Shown: positions 41,389 through 49,863, numbered from the stretch's first letter. The stretch is DNA of 64,000 bases from Hyphomicrobium sp. 12-62-95 (GCA_002279935.1 NCCZ01000005.1:186001-250000); one strand, 5' to 3'. Numbers and translations: made by a program. The notes: generated by a model not told the origin, from the letters alone.

Positions 41389-42546
41389 TCAGGGGCGTGA
41401 GACCTTTGGCATCTCAATCTTCTGATCATCGAAGCGGCCGGTGTCAGCGTCCTTATGGCAGGCAGTACAGTTGCTCGATGATTTGACGGCGGCTGACTGA
41501 AAGATTTTAGTATCGATTTGGCGGTGCTTTGCCACCCAGTAGGATGTCTTCGTTATCTGCATAGGATCTGAAGCTGAAACCAACCTGAACCTATTTGCAG
41601 CTTCGGTGTCCCAAGATTCCGCGGAATAAGCGGATAAGTAACGCGCAATCTCGTCTTTCTTATCGGCAGGCAAGCTCGCATCTTCGCCAAAATGTTCATC
41701 CAGCTCGGCAAGCAGTTGCTCCCATGACGTCTTCGGCAAGAGGCTGGGGTGGAACGACCAATGACACGCGCCGCACTCGCTACGATATGTTGCATTTTCT
41801 GGCATGATCGGAATGCCAAGTGGCGGCATGCGCGAAAGCCCGTAGAGCGTTGCACTTGAAAGCGACGTTATCAGAAGCATCACCGCTCCAGCTGCGAGCG
41901 GGCGCGCCGCGCGCGGCGTTGGTACCCTGAAGCCTCGTGGCAGCGGCATACGGCCGTCAATCATGCCGCGGGTCAGATTCACGTTCTGAAGCCAGCTTTC
42001 GACCAGAACACCCGCGATATGGATGGCGATCATGGCCAGAGCCGCGAACGCTAGGAACTCATGCACCTCCTTCCCAGCATGGCCGACCGCGTAACCGACG
42101 ATACCGGCTAATGGCCCCTGCTTCTCCTCGCCCGCCTGCACCATCAGACCTGTCGCAACAAGCCCTAGAAAGACGCCAAAAAAGGCGAAGATCATCAAAG
42201 CGCCCACCGGGTTGTGCCCAACGTAGTGGGGTGGTCTGAGCAGTGCCAGTCCGCGCACGTACGCCCCAAGGTAGCGTGTCGAGCGTGCCAGGTTGATGAG
42301 GCGCGCGTATTCGGAGCCGAAGACGCCCCAGATCAAGCGAAACGCGAGTAGGAGCACGATCGCATAGCCGGCAAATAGGTGCGTTCCCATCCACCATTCC
42401 GGGGCCAAGAAACCGGTGAGCATGGCGACGGCGACAGATACCACGAGCAGCCAATGAAACAGCCGCGTCGGCCCATCCCACACGCGCACCATCTGCGGGG
42501 GCTGGGAGCCCTCATCGCCGGCGACAGCGTAATTCTGCCCCGTCAT
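41389..42546 (-). CDS. Cytochrome b561-type protein fused to a DHC-like dihaem domain
   Basis: 385 residues from the ATG at 42546, overlapping the upstream stop (ATGA). The N-terminal half has four or so membrane helices (RVWDGPTRLFHWLLVVSVAV, GTHLFAGYAIVLLLAFRLIW) with His of a b-type cytochrome. A further anchor (AAGAVMLLITSLSSATLYGL) leads to a periplasmic domain with CGACH and CTACH and the DHC pattern (FHPSLLPKTSWEQLLAELDE). It would take electrons from the quinone pool to the second DHC and SHP in one chain. Confidence 0.9.
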   Translation of the reverse strand: MTGQNYAVAGDEGSQPPQMVRVWDGPTRLFHWLLVVSVAVAMLTGFLAPEWWMGTHLFAGYAIVLLLAFRLIWGVFGSEYARLINLARSTRYLGAYVRGLALLRPPHYVGHNPVGALMIFAFFGVFLGLVATGLMVQAGEEKQGPLAGIVGYAVGHAGKEVHEFLAFAALAMIAIHIAGVLVESWLQNVNLTRGMIDGRMPLPRGFRVPTPRAARPLAAGAVMLLITSLSSATLYGLSRMPPLGIPIMPENATYRSECGACHWSFHPSLLPKTSWEQLLAELDEHFGEDASLPADKKDEIARYLSAYSAESWDTEAANRFRLVSASDPMQITKTSYWVAKHRQIDTKIFQSAAVKSSSNCTACHKDADTGRFDDQKIEMPKVSRP

Positions 42547-42953
42547 GGCCGGCCACCCTGGGTCAGGCCAAGGCGCCACCCGAACATGCCGAGCCAAGCC
42601 ACAGCGGCAACCATTGAGATGCCGCCGACATTGACCAGGAGCGGGGGCACGCCGAGGACTACCTCAGAGAGTATTCCGAGTGGGATGAGCGTGCCAGCAA
42701 GTGCGAGGCCGGCGATCCACCGGGCGGAACTCTGCTGCACAATCAGAGCGAGACCAACCGCAATGTTGATCAGCGCAAACAAGTTCCCATGCCCATGGGC
42801 GAGCCGCGAGTCGAAATGCTTGCCCATGGCATAGTCGGCGATCCATTGCTCCTCGCCGGGCGCAAAGTCGCGCAGATAGATGAGGAAGAAGCCGTAGACC
42901 ATGAACCCGACTAGAAATAGGAGCCGTGTCGCGATGTTCACTCTGCCTTTCAT
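42543..42953 (-). CDS. Small membrane protein in the cytochrome operon
   Basis: 136 residues, four hydrophobic segments (LLFLVGFMVYGFFLIYLRDF, LFALINIAVGLALIVQQSS, GLALAGTLIPLGILSEVVLG, MVAAVAWLGMFGWRLG). No recognised domain. It overlaps the cytochrome b start, so it is the first gene of the SHP operon and may help assemble it. Confidence 0.65.
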   Translation of the reverse strand: MKGRVNIATRLLFLVGFMVYGFFLIYLRDFAPGEEQWIADYAMGKHFDSRLAHGHGNLFALINIAVGLALIVQQSSARWIAGLALAGTLIPLGILSEVVLGVPPLLVNVGGISMVAAVAWLGMFGWRLGLTQGGRP

Positions 42954-43050
42954 AGCGCGCTCCCGAGCCCCGCTCGTGGGACAACCCTCAAGCTCGGCAA
43001 GACATGAGCGCTCGACAAGCGGTCATGCCCCGCCTCAGCGTTGCAGCGTC

Positions 43051-43305
43051 CTATTTCGCCTGCCCTTGCCCTTTGCCCGGGCCGGTGGTGTCGAGCGCGG
43101 TCTTGCACGCTGCCGAGACCTTGTCCTTGTTGGACTCGAGGCAGGCCCGAACATCGCCCTGGCCATGTTCCTTGCCGGCGCAGAGCTTCGGGATGTCGTC
43201 CTTGCAGGCGGTCGCCACGGGACCTCCCTGCGCTGAGGCGACACCTGTCAGAGAAAAGCTGGCAAGCATCGCTGCTTCAATCGCTGTGAGTCGCGGGTAC
43301 GTCAT
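43051..43305 (-). CDS. Small exported cysteine-rich-repeat protein
   Basis: 84 residues from the ATG at 43305. Signal peptide MTYPRLTAIEAAMLASFSLT. The mature part has one Cys-rich repeat (ACKDDIPKLCAGKEHGQGDV, RACLESNKDKVSAACKTALD) like those of Golgi-apparatus-protein-1 type repeats in bacterial secreted proteins. An FNR/NNR-type box lies at 43412-43425. It is probably co-regulated with denitrification; the role is unknown. Confidence 0.7.
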   Translation of the reverse strand: MTYPRLTAIEAAMLASFSLTGVASAQGGPVATACKDDIPKLCAGKEHGQGDVRACLESNKDKVSAACKTALDTTGPGKGQGQAK

Positions 43306-43411
43306 GGAATGGGGTTCCTTGTTCGAATTTAATCCGCCTACGACGTCAGAGAGCCCGACGTCATTGGGCGGATCTTGGTGCTCATTCGACACCAACGCGG
43401 ACCAATGTCCA

Positions 43412-43425
43412 ATGACAACAGTCAA
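43412..43425 (-). promoter_or_regulatory. FNR/NNR-type box upstream of the Cys-rich protein gene
   Basis: On the minus strand TTGAC-TGTT-GTCAT, one base off the TTGAC-N4-GTCAA type dyad. Centre about 113 bp before the ATG at 43305. Part of the six-box set described in the findings. Confidence 0.6.
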
Positions 43426-43478
43426 GTGCTCAGATGCAGTCAATCACCGTCTCGAGGCACGTAAGGGTCGCTCGGTGC

Positions 43479-44729
43479 TCAGGCAAACGTGTCGGCCATG
43501 AGAGCGTCAAACCACTTGCCCATGTCCTTGAAGTTGTCCGCGGTCCAGCTCTGCGACGCAGCAAGTGATTTCGGCACAGCCACCATTGATTTCGTCGCGG
43601 CATCAAACTGGAAGACGGCATTGAGCCAAGTTGCCTCCGTGCGCGAGATGGTCGAATAGCAGGCGGAATTCGTGACGGGGGAGGGATCCGGCTGTCCGCC
43701 GGAGAAGATCCGCGCCAGGGCATCGGCACAGACTTTTGCCTCTTGGTTGGCGATGTGGCCGGCTTTGGGCTGAGTGGTCGCGCAGGAATCGCCAATCACA
43801 TGCACGTTCGGCGCGGCCTTGCTGCCGTAGCTCAGCACATCCACAGGAGCGAAGCGCTCGTTGCTACCGGTAATGAGTCCAGAAGCTGCAACCAGAGCCC
43901 CTGCACGATGCGGCGGGATTACGTTGATGACGTCTCCACGAACCTGACCCGCATTCGTCGATAGCAGCATCTGCGCGGAATCAGCCGAGGTGACCTCCAC
44001 ACCGCTGCGGTACTCGATTACCTGGGCGTAGAGTCCTGAAAATGCGCGACCGAAAATGTCCTTCTCGACTGCGATTTCCGGATTGGCGTCCAGGAGGATG
44101 AGCTTGGCGCGCGGCTTGGTCGTCTTGAGCCAGTCCGCGATCAGGCAGGCACGCTCATAGGGACCCGGCGGGCACCGGTAAGGTGCCTTGGGAACGGTCA
44201 ATACGACGATCCCATTCTCCGGCATTCGGCCTAACTGCTTGGCCAACAAGTCCGTCTGATCACCCGCCTTCCAAGCGTGAGGCATTCGGGTGTCGTCCAG
44301 GCCGGGAACGCTTTCAAAGTCGATCCCGGGCGCCATCACGATACGGTCCGCAGTCAGCTGCTTTCCGGACGTCAGCTTTACAGCCACGCGGACTGGATCC
44401 ACCTCGGCAACATCGTCGATGATGACCTCGACCCCATAGCGGTTGCGGAGTGTATCGTAGCCAAACGTGAGATTGGGGATCGTCCGCTGCCCTGTGAGCA
44501 CGAGGCTGCTCATAATGTTCGAGACGTACTTGGCATTGCGTTCAACTAGCGTGACGGCCACGTCATCGCCCCACAGGCGCAAGTACTTGGCGACAGTCGC
44601 ACCACCCATGCCGCCACCGATCACGATCACACGAGCCTTGGGCGTGATTGGCGGAGACAGCGCCCAACCGGAGCGCGGCAGCACCGTGAGGGCGGCAACG
44701 GAGCCAATGAGAAACGCCCGGCGATCCAT
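43479..44729 (-). CDS. fccB: Flavocytochrome c sulfide dehydrogenase flavoprotein (FccB-like)
   Basis: 416 residues. A twin-arginine-like leader (MDRRAFLIGSVAALTVLPRS) precedes the FAD domain (VIVIGGGMGGATVAKYL). The redox-active disulfide Cys residues are kept in YRCPPGPYERAC and NSACYST, as are GDSCATTQPKAGHIAN and HAWKAGDQT. The Cys that binds FAD covalently in the Allochromatium enzyme is Asn71 here (KYVSNIMSS), so FAD is probably non-covalent. It would oxidise sulfide or a related thiol and hand electrons to the cytochrome. Ten bases separate it from fccA. Confidence 0.88.
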   Translation of the reverse strand: MDRRAFLIGSVAALTVLPRSGWALSPPITPKARVIVIGGGMGGATVAKYLRLWGDDVAVTLVERNAKYVSNIMSSLVLTGQRTIPNLTFGYDTLRNRYGVEVIIDDVAEVDPVRVAVKLTSGKQLTADRIVMAPGIDFESVPGLDDTRMPHAWKAGDQTDLLAKQLGRMPENGIVVLTVPKAPYRCPPGPYERACLIADWLKTTKPRAKLILLDANPEIAVEKDIFGRAFSGLYAQVIEYRSGVEVTSADSAQMLLSTNAGQVRGDVINVIPPHRAGALVAASGLITGSNERFAPVDVLSYGSKAAPNVHVIGDSCATTQPKAGHIANQEAKVCADALARIFSGGQPDPSPVTNSACYSTISRTEATWLNAVFQFDAATKSMVAVPKSLAASQSWTADNFKDMGKWFDALMADTFA

Positions 44730-44739
44730 GGCAGCATCC

Positions 44740-45114
44740 TCACCGTTGTTGCGACAGCCACTGGACGAGGTCGCGGAGCTGTTGCTCGGTGTACCCCATG
44801 GCGTGGTGGGTCATGATGCCCTCTCCTGCGGCACCAGATTGGTACTTGTGCATTTTTCTAAGAAGCTTGCTGGCCGATTTTCCCGTCAGCCGGTCGAACC
44901 CTGGTGCCGCATCGGTCGTGCCATGACACTGCGCGCAGTTTGAAGCGAGAAGCCGCCCGGGCGGACTCACTGCGCCTTGAGCCAGGCAAAGCGAACTCAC
45001 GGCAATGAGGAGGCCGACGGCACCAGACGCAACTCCGACACACCGGATCACGTTGGTCCGACCACTGCGGATGCCTGAACGCATATCCGTGCTTCGGTCG
45101 CTATAGCGCTCCAT
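44740..45114 (-). CDS. fccA: Monohaem cytochrome c, FccA-like partner
   Basis: 124 residues. A signal/anchor (VGVASGAVGLLIAVSSLCLA) leads to one haem site, CAQCH, with a C-terminal Met/His region (GEGIMTHHAMGYTEQQLRDL). The Allochromatium subunit carries two haems; this one carries one. It sits immediately upstream of fccB and is its natural electron acceptor. An FNR/NNR-type box is at 45226-45239. Confidence 0.85.
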   Translation of the reverse strand: MERYSDRSTDMRSGIRSGRTNVIRCVGVASGAVGLLIAVSSLCLAQGAVSPPGRLLASNCAQCHGTTDAAPGFDRLTGKSASKLLRKMHKYQSGAAGEGIMTHHAMGYTEQQLRDLVQWLSQQR

Positions 45115-45225
45115 CGGGCACCTCGCGTTTCATCACTGAAAAGCTCATCGCCCCCAGTTAAGTGGCCCGTGCCGTCGAGAGGCGTGACAACAAAGTTATC
45201 CTAGCTCTCCGAACCGAGGGTCGCC

Positions 45226-45239
45226 TTGACTTTTGTGAA
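45226..45239 (-). promoter_or_regulatory. FNR/NNR-type box upstream of fccA
   Basis: TTGAC-TTTT-GTGAA on the plus strand, the same sequence pattern as the boxes at 47097 and 61027. Centre about 118 bp before the fccA ATG. The dyad may serve either direction, but fccA is the nearer gene. Confidence 0.5.
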
Positions 45240-45935
45240 CGATCGGGGCGTTGCGATCGTTGTGGGTCAGGGTCGATGTTTACGGGCAGAGATCGGCGAT
45301 CCCTTCCCTCGCCTCAAGTCCGATCTGAGAACCGCAGTAGCCGGCAGATGGAGCATTGCCAGCGCTGATGTCAGCTTCTGCATAGCGCATCGGGCCGGGT
45401 CGCGCCTGCCTAGCGTTAACTGAAGGCGCCTAGTGGCCCAAGGCGTCGGGCTGGCCACGGTCGGTATTGGATCGCTCCTGAGATAGGCGACTAAAAGCCA
45501 GCTGCGCCCGACTTGACGCCAGCGCGGGTCAACGTCTGCCCACCTAGGTCCAGCGGAAGCGCATTTTTGCTGCTCCCGAAACTGATTACGAGATGGTTCC
45601 GACGGCAGCTTCCTCTGCACAGTCACCGTCCGCGTCGGGTCAGGCGGCGTTAGTGACCCTCAGCTGACTACGTGTCCGTGGGCAACATTAATGTTGTCGG
45701 CGGCGCCGCTCTGCGGGGGCTTCTATGTTGCTAGATGACGAGGTCTGAATTTCAGAGGCAGCTCACACGATCTAGTGATGGGTTCAATTCCGGGCGAACC
45801 GATCGCGGTATAAGGTGCTACGCGCTTTGATTGTCGGCCGGTCGCCACGAACAACTCCGATGATCCCAGTTTTGAAAAACGACATGGGATGCTGCCGATT
45901 ATGTCGCGCTTTGTCCGACAGTGGACGGGGTGCAA

Positions 45936-45949
45936 TTGACTTCGGTCAT
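45936..45949 (+). promoter_or_regulatory. FNR/NNR-type box upstream of the DUF6455 gene
   Basis: TTGAC-TTCG-GTCAT. Centre about 78 bp before the ATG at 46020, which fits a site near -41 of the promoter. Confidence 0.6.
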
Positions 45950-46019
45950 GACGGCCCACCGCTTACTCTGCTATAGGCTAGCTCGCACTCGGCAAGTAAA
46001 GATCGAGGTGGAGGACGCC

Positions 46020-46286
46020 ATGGACTATCAAGCGTACGTAGAGCGCGTCGAGGCGCACGAAGTGCAGATGCGGGCCGTGATGTCGGCGCGTGGCGCGACA
46101 CACGAAATGGCCGCTTTGAGCGATGCGGGTCTCGGCTGGATGTCAGCTCAAACGAGATGCATCTTCTGTAGAAACGCCGATAAGTGTGCAAGCTGGATGG
46201 CAGACAGGGATACGGCACACAATCCCCTGGATTTCTGTCCAAACCTGGGATTTTTCGACCAATTTTCTGAGCCGAAGCCCGACTAA
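46020..46286 (+). CDS. DUF6455-type small Cys protein
   Basis: 88 residues from the ATG at 46020 (GGAGG five bases upstream). The sequence starts MDYQAYVERVEAHEVQMRAV, has CIFCRNADKCASWM and ends DFCPNLGFFDQF, the conserved Cys pairs of DUF6455 proteins. They could bind a metal. It is cytosolic. The FNR/NNR-type box upstream and a terminator at its stop make it a single-gene unit in the anaerobic regulon. Confidence 0.75.
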   Translation: MDYQAYVERVEAHEVQMRAVMSARGATHEMAALSDAGLGWMSAQTRCIFCRNADKCASWMADRDTAHNPLDFCPNLGFFDQFSEPKPD

Positions 46287-46309
46287 GCCGATCCCTCGGT
46301 CGGCTTTTT
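46285..46309 (+). terminator. Intrinsic terminator after the DUF6455 gene
   Basis: AAGCCGA, loop TCCCTCGG, TCGGCTT, then T's. The stem begins on the stop codon (46284-46286). A classical Rho-independent shape; it also separates this gene from the convergent Crp/Fnr gene. Confidence 0.8.
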
Positions 46310-46343
46310 CCTGTTTGCAGAGACTCGCTTGCTGGCGGCTGCC

Positions 46344-47036
46344 TTATTCAGCGTCGATGTCGTAATCAAATTGAGAAAGTTCTTCCAATACACGAAAATC
46401 CTGCACGGTGATTTGGCTTCCGGATACATGAACTCCGTACTGACTGAGACTGGCAAAGACGCGCGAAAGACTCTCTGGCTTTAAACCAATGAGAGACGCC
46501 AATCGTCTCTTCGATATCTGCAGTTGGATTGTTCCGCTCCCACCGGCACCCTCGTGCATTCCCACGAGATAATGCGCAAGACGCATTTGGGCCGAACGAA
46601 GTCTTTGGCTTCTCAGTTGGCGAACGAGCGAGCGGTAGGCCTCGCTGATCGCGGTCGCCGTGGCGATGCTCAATCCTTGATCACGGCGCAAGGAGGAACG
46701 GAACTTTCCAGCGGGAATACATAAAATGCGAGCTTCGGTAACCGTCCGGGCGGACATCAAATAGGGAGCATCCGTGACTACGGCCGCAAGTACGAAGGGT
46801 GTGTTTTTTTGAACCAGAGTAATGCACGACTCGCGTCTGCCATGACGTATAAAGAGTTCTACTGTACCCTCGAGAAGAATATGCAGGAAGGTCGGCCGTA
46901 ATCCTTCGCTGAAGACGACTTTCCGAGCAGGTAGTTCGACCACGGACGTATCATCGATGAGGCGTTGAAATTCCGAGGCCGACATACCGGCTAGAAGTTC
47001 AGGCTCTGTGGACGCGTTGTGTAACCCATTGTGCAT
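46344..47036 (-). CDS. Crp/Fnr-family regulator, NnrR/DNR-like
   Basis: 230 residues. cNMP-type beta barrel in the N-terminal half (VVFSEGLRPTFLHILLEGTV), long dimer helix, and an HTH with KRRLASLIGLKPESLSRVFA. The ExxSR in that helix is the FNR-type recognition motif for TTGAT half-sites. The FNR Cys cluster is missing, which fits DNR/NnrR proteins that sense NO through haem. It is divergent from a second Crp/Fnr gene, with two boxes between them. A denitrification regulator is likely. Confidence 0.88.
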   Translation of the reverse strand: MHNGLHNASTEPELLAGMSASEFQRLIDDTSVVELPARKVVFSEGLRPTFLHILLEGTVELFIRHGRRESCITLVQKNTPFVLAAVVTDAPYLMSARTVTEARILCIPAGKFRSSLRRDQGLSIATATAISEAYRSLVRQLRSQRLRSAQMRLAHYLVGMHEGAGGSGTIQLQISKRRLASLIGLKPESLSRVFASLSQYGVHVSGSQITVQDFRVLEELSQFDYDIDAE

Positions 47037-47096
47037 GAGCGGTCTGCCAAGGGACCCGACGATTGCTAGAGTTTACCGGCCGCTTTGAAGACCGAA

Positions 47097-47110
47097 TTGA
47101 CAGTTGTGAA
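47097..47110. promoter_or_regulatory. FNR/NNR-type box between divergent Crp/Fnr genes (1)
   Basis: TTGAC-AGTT-GTGAA. Centre about 68 bp before the ATG at 47036 of the minus-strand regulator. Fits self-regulation or cross-regulation by the pair. Confidence 0.6.
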
Positions 47111-47190
47111 GACGGCCTCGGGAAATTGATCAATCGCACATGGGAGAGCTTCTTAAACGTCAGGGACTTGGCGACTTCATCTTCCCAATC

Positions 47191-47204
47191 TTGATGCAAA
47201 TCAA
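47191..47204. promoter_or_regulatory. Perfect FNR/NNR-type box between divergent Crp/Fnr genes (2)
   Basis: TTGAT-GCAA-ATCAA, a perfect anaerobox palindrome. Centre about 106 bp before the ATG at 47304 of the plus-strand regulator. The best match to consensus in the window. Confidence 0.8.
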
Positions 47205-47303
47205 TGTGCTTGAGCGCTATTGGCTGAATCCTCTCAGCACAGGTTGCCGCGTGCGAGCGCGCGGCTGCTAGCACAAGGTGTGCGGCCATTACGGGGTTTC
47301 ACA

Positions 47304-48347
47304 ATGGCGGTCGTCCATCAATTCGGTCGGGCAAATGCTGCGACCCCTTCGAAAGGTGATGCCTGTGTTCTCGGGGGCAATCGCGCTTTCGGCCGGATGC
47401 GCGTCTATCAGCCGGGTCATACGCTGTTCGCACAGGGGGAATCATGCGCGGGCGTCTATATTCTCAATACGGGCATCGTCGGACTGAGGCGAAGTGACGA
47501 ACATGGAAATTGTGCGCTTGTCAGTTTAAGCGGCCCTGGCGAGCTTGTAGGCTACCGTGCGTTCCTTGCCAGTGACTTTCACAGCAATACTGCGGAGGCG
47601 CTGACGCCCTGCAGAGTGCTCTTTATTCAATCGTCGGATCTCAGGCGGTGGCTTGCTGAGTCTCCGCCCGTTCGGGACTACTTCATACACAAGGCTTTGT
47701 CCGACCTGAACCGGGCACAAACAATGTGCGCGGGGCTGCTCACCGAAAGCTTGAAAAGCCGCTTCATCAAGTTGCTGCTTCGGATAGGCGACATGAGCCC
47801 CGCACAGCGGGCCGACCAGCCATTTTTAGTGGAAGTCCCGGTTCAGCGAAAGGACATCGCTGCGCTATTGGGTGCCGCACCTGGATCCCTCTCCCGTCTG
47901 TTGAGCGACCTCGAAGAGGAGGGGCTTATTGTCATTGATGGGCGCTGGATTGATTTTTCGGGTGCTGCTCGTGCGATGGATTTCGTAGCATCGCCGTCGT
48001 GCGTTGAAGGAATGCCCCGGTCAGAGATTCTAGCCTTTTTGATAGAGGCACGTCTTGCTCTACTCTCGATGATCGACGCACGCGATGCTGCGACCCGCGA
48101 GGCACTTAACGTGACAGTGCAGACAGCGAGCAGGAGACTCGATGCGAAATTGAGCCGGGTCAGTGACGGCGCCGTCAGGGAGGCACACACGTTCCGATGT
48201 GTGTGGGATATGTTCAAAACCACACGCCAGACTGAGATTATTCCGGCGGTCTTTTCCGGACGCATGGACCGTGCACGGGAAATTGCGACGGGGGTCCAGG
48301 GCGAACGCCTCGCCACGATGAAAGAGATCCTCATGTCGACGAAGTAG
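47304..48347 (+). CDS. Crp/Fnr-family regulator with extra C-terminal helical domain
   Basis: 347 residues from the ATG at 47304 (an ORF start at 47220 is less likely). cNMP-type barrel, dimer helix and HTH (VQRKDIAALLGAAPGSLSRL) occupy about residues 1-215. The recognition helix reads GxxSR where FNR has ExxSR. The last 120 or so residues are unusual for the family: all helical, AREALNVTVQTASRR..FRCVWDMFKTTRQTEIIPAV..ARE, the pattern of four-helix-bundle sensor domains of chemoreceptors. It may sense a ligand twice. Function unknown. Confidence 0.82.
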   Translation: MAVVHQFGRANAATPSKGDACVLGGNRAFGRMRVYQPGHTLFAQGESCAGVYILNTGIVGLRRSDEHGNCALVSLSGPGELVGYRAFLASDFHSNTAEALTPCRVLFIQSSDLRRWLAESPPVRDYFIHKALSDLNRAQTMCAGLLTESLKSRFIKLLLRIGDMSPAQRADQPFLVEVPVQRKDIAALLGAAPGSLSRLLSDLEEEGLIVIDGRWIDFSGAARAMDFVASPSCVEGMPRSEILAFLIEARLALLSMIDARDAATREALNVTVQTASRRLDAKLSRVSDGAVREAHTFRCVWDMFKTTRQTEIIPAVFSGRMDRAREIATGVQGERLATMKEILMSTK

Positions 48348-48379
48348 TTCGTTGCAAACTCGATCCGTGCGACCGATCC

Positions 48380-48679
48380 TCACTCCGCGATCACGATGCT
48401 TGTCCTGGCTCTGGAAACGCAAGGACAGAAAAGGCGCTGCCGATCGGCTGCATTGAGACATGAATCTTTGTGGATCATATCGCCTTCGACATAGGCCGTC
48501 GCGCATTCTCCGCAACCGCCCGTAAAGCACCCGGGGGAGATAGCAACTCCGGCTTCGAGAAGGACCTGAAGAGCTGTCTGGTTGGCCTCGACGTTGAGAG
48601 TGCAATCGCTCCAAGCGAGATAGATTTCAAAACTTGCGCCGTCCGGCGCCCGGGGCGTCACGACAGCCTTGCTGCTCAT
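48380..48679 (-). CDS. 2Fe-2S ferredoxin
   Basis: 99 residues from the ATG at 48679, overlapping the nnrS stop by four bases. Cysteines CFTGGCGEC and a later C (RLFCPCVSR) match the plant-type 2Fe-2S pattern CX4CX2C...C, in the style of the ferredoxin end of Rieske-type oxygenase reductases. No flavin domain is attached. Being coupled to nnrS it may feed electrons to a NO-related process. The longer frame that joins it to nnrS (48380-49390) is a shadow. Confidence 0.8.
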   Translation of the reverse strand: MSSKAVVTPRAPDGASFEIYLAWSDCTLNVEANQTALQVLLEAGVAISPGCFTGGCGECATAYVEGDMIHKDSCLNAADRQRLFCPCVSRARTSIVIAE

Positions 48680-49863
48680 TGGCGCGATCGGACGAGGAGC
48701 GGGCCATAGACGACGAGGAAGCCGGCAAAGGCGAGACACCACGCCGTGGCCGACACGGTGAGCATCGGATCGCGCAGGATACCGAACGCGGCGACAATGC
48801 GTGCCAGAGCCGATGTAATTGCGAGTGCATAAATCACCTGCGTTGGCACCGCTGCGGTTAGTTCCTGTCCTGTGTGTCCGCGCGTCGCACGCGTCATGAC
48901 AGCAAGAGTCATGATGCCAATGGCGCCTGCGGTCCAACCGTGCAGTGCGCCGGTCGGGCTGACCATCCCGGGCTGGAGAATGCCCAGTCCGAGCAGGAGA
49001 AAGCCGAGAGGGACGAAAGCATAGGCGATGTGCAGGATCAGCACGAGCGGTTCGGCCCATGTGCGGTAACCGGCCCAGCGAAAAAGCCGGACTAGATTGA
49101 GGACCGCGGCAGCGAATGCCATGACAGCGGTGCCAGGATTGGTTGGCATCAAGACCCAACTGCAAAGGGTCAACGCGCTGACCACCAGTATCAAAGCGTC
49201 GAAGCGATCGAAGACCACTGGAAGCCGGCCTGCTTCGCGCCGCGCAAGCCAGTTGCGTGTGAAGCTCGGGATGATGCGTCCACCGATAAGCTGGATCAGA
49301 AACACGGTCGCAGCCACACCTAGGCGCGTTCCGTAGCCGTCGGTACTGCCGGTGATTGCCTCGGCGTGAAATAGCGCGTTGGCGATCCACAACAGGGCAA
49401 CCACGGCCAGGACCTTAAGGTTGCGAGTATTGTTCCCGGCTATGATTTCCCGGGCGATCACTGCTCCGAGCGCGGACAGAAAGATGAGGTCGATAGCGGC
49501 TGCGAGCGGTGCGCCGATCAGCTCCGACGTGATGAGTGCAATTCGGCCCGCGACCCAGGCGACAAACAGGAGCAGCAGAGGGCGACCGACGACGGGCAGG
49601 CGGCCCGTCCAGTTCGGAACTGCTGTCAGAAGGAACCCGGCAACCACCGCTGGCACATAACCGAAAATCAATTCGTGGACGTGCCACTGAACCGGGGACA
49701 ACGTTATTGGAAGTGCAACTCGCCCTTGAAGCATCGAGAGCCATAGCGCCATGGCTGCCAAGGCCCACAGGCACCCAAAGAAGAAGAACGGTCGAAACCC
49801 GTAACTGAGAATCGCTGGCCCCTCATACGAGCGGATCTGTTCGGCACTGGTTGCCATGGACAT
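48676..49863 (-). CDS. nnrS: NnrS-family membrane protein
   Basis: 395 residues, about 12 transmembrane helices (GFRPFFFFGCLWALAAMALW, VHELIFGYVPAVVAGFLLTA). The GFRPFF start and HVHELIFGY are family hallmarks. NnrS is a haem-copper membrane protein needed for resistance to NO stress and is controlled by NnrR in many denitrifiers. It is divergent from nsrR and overlaps the ferredoxin gene. Confidence 0.95.
   Translation of the reverse strand: MSMATSAEQIRSYEGPAILSYGFRPFFFFGCLWALAAMALWLSMLQGRVALPITLSPVQWHVHELIFGYVPAVVAGFLLTAVPNWTGRLPVVGRPLLLLFVAWVAGRIALITSELIGAPLAAAIDLIFLSALGAVIAREIIAGNNTRNLKVLAVVALLWIANALFHAEAITGSTDGYGTRLGVAATVFLIQLIGGRIIPSFTRNWLARREAGRLPVVFDRFDALILVVSALTLCSWVLMPTNPGTAVMAFAAAVLNLVRLFRWAGYRTWAEPLVLILHIAYAFVPLGFLLLGLGILQPGMVSPTGALHGWTAGAIGIMTLAVMTRATRGHTGQELTAAVPTQVIYALAITSALARIVAAFGILRDPMLTVSATAWCLAFAGFLVVYGPLLVRSRQ

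Larger units (their letters stand above)
45115..46019. other. Long intergenic region between fccA and the DUF6455 gene
   Basis: About 900 bp with no convincing gene. Its frames lack ribosome-binding sites and family resemblance. It carries two FNR/NNR-type boxes: one near fccA and one near the DUF6455 gene, which are listed separately. The rest may be decayed sequence. Confidence 0.55.

Noticed and set aside
45267..45626. 119-codon minus-strand frame in the fccA-DUF6455 gap
   Set aside because: No ribosome-binding site or recognisable pattern; Arg-rich translation typical of non-coding GC-rich DNA.
45768..45800. T-arm-like GGGTTCAATTCC
   Set aside because: No CCA, no acceptor pairing and no tRNA body around it.
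48380..49390. 336-codon minus-strand frame covering the ferredoxin
   Set aside because: Only its last 99 codons (the ferredoxin) are real; the upstream part is an off-frame reading of nnrS.
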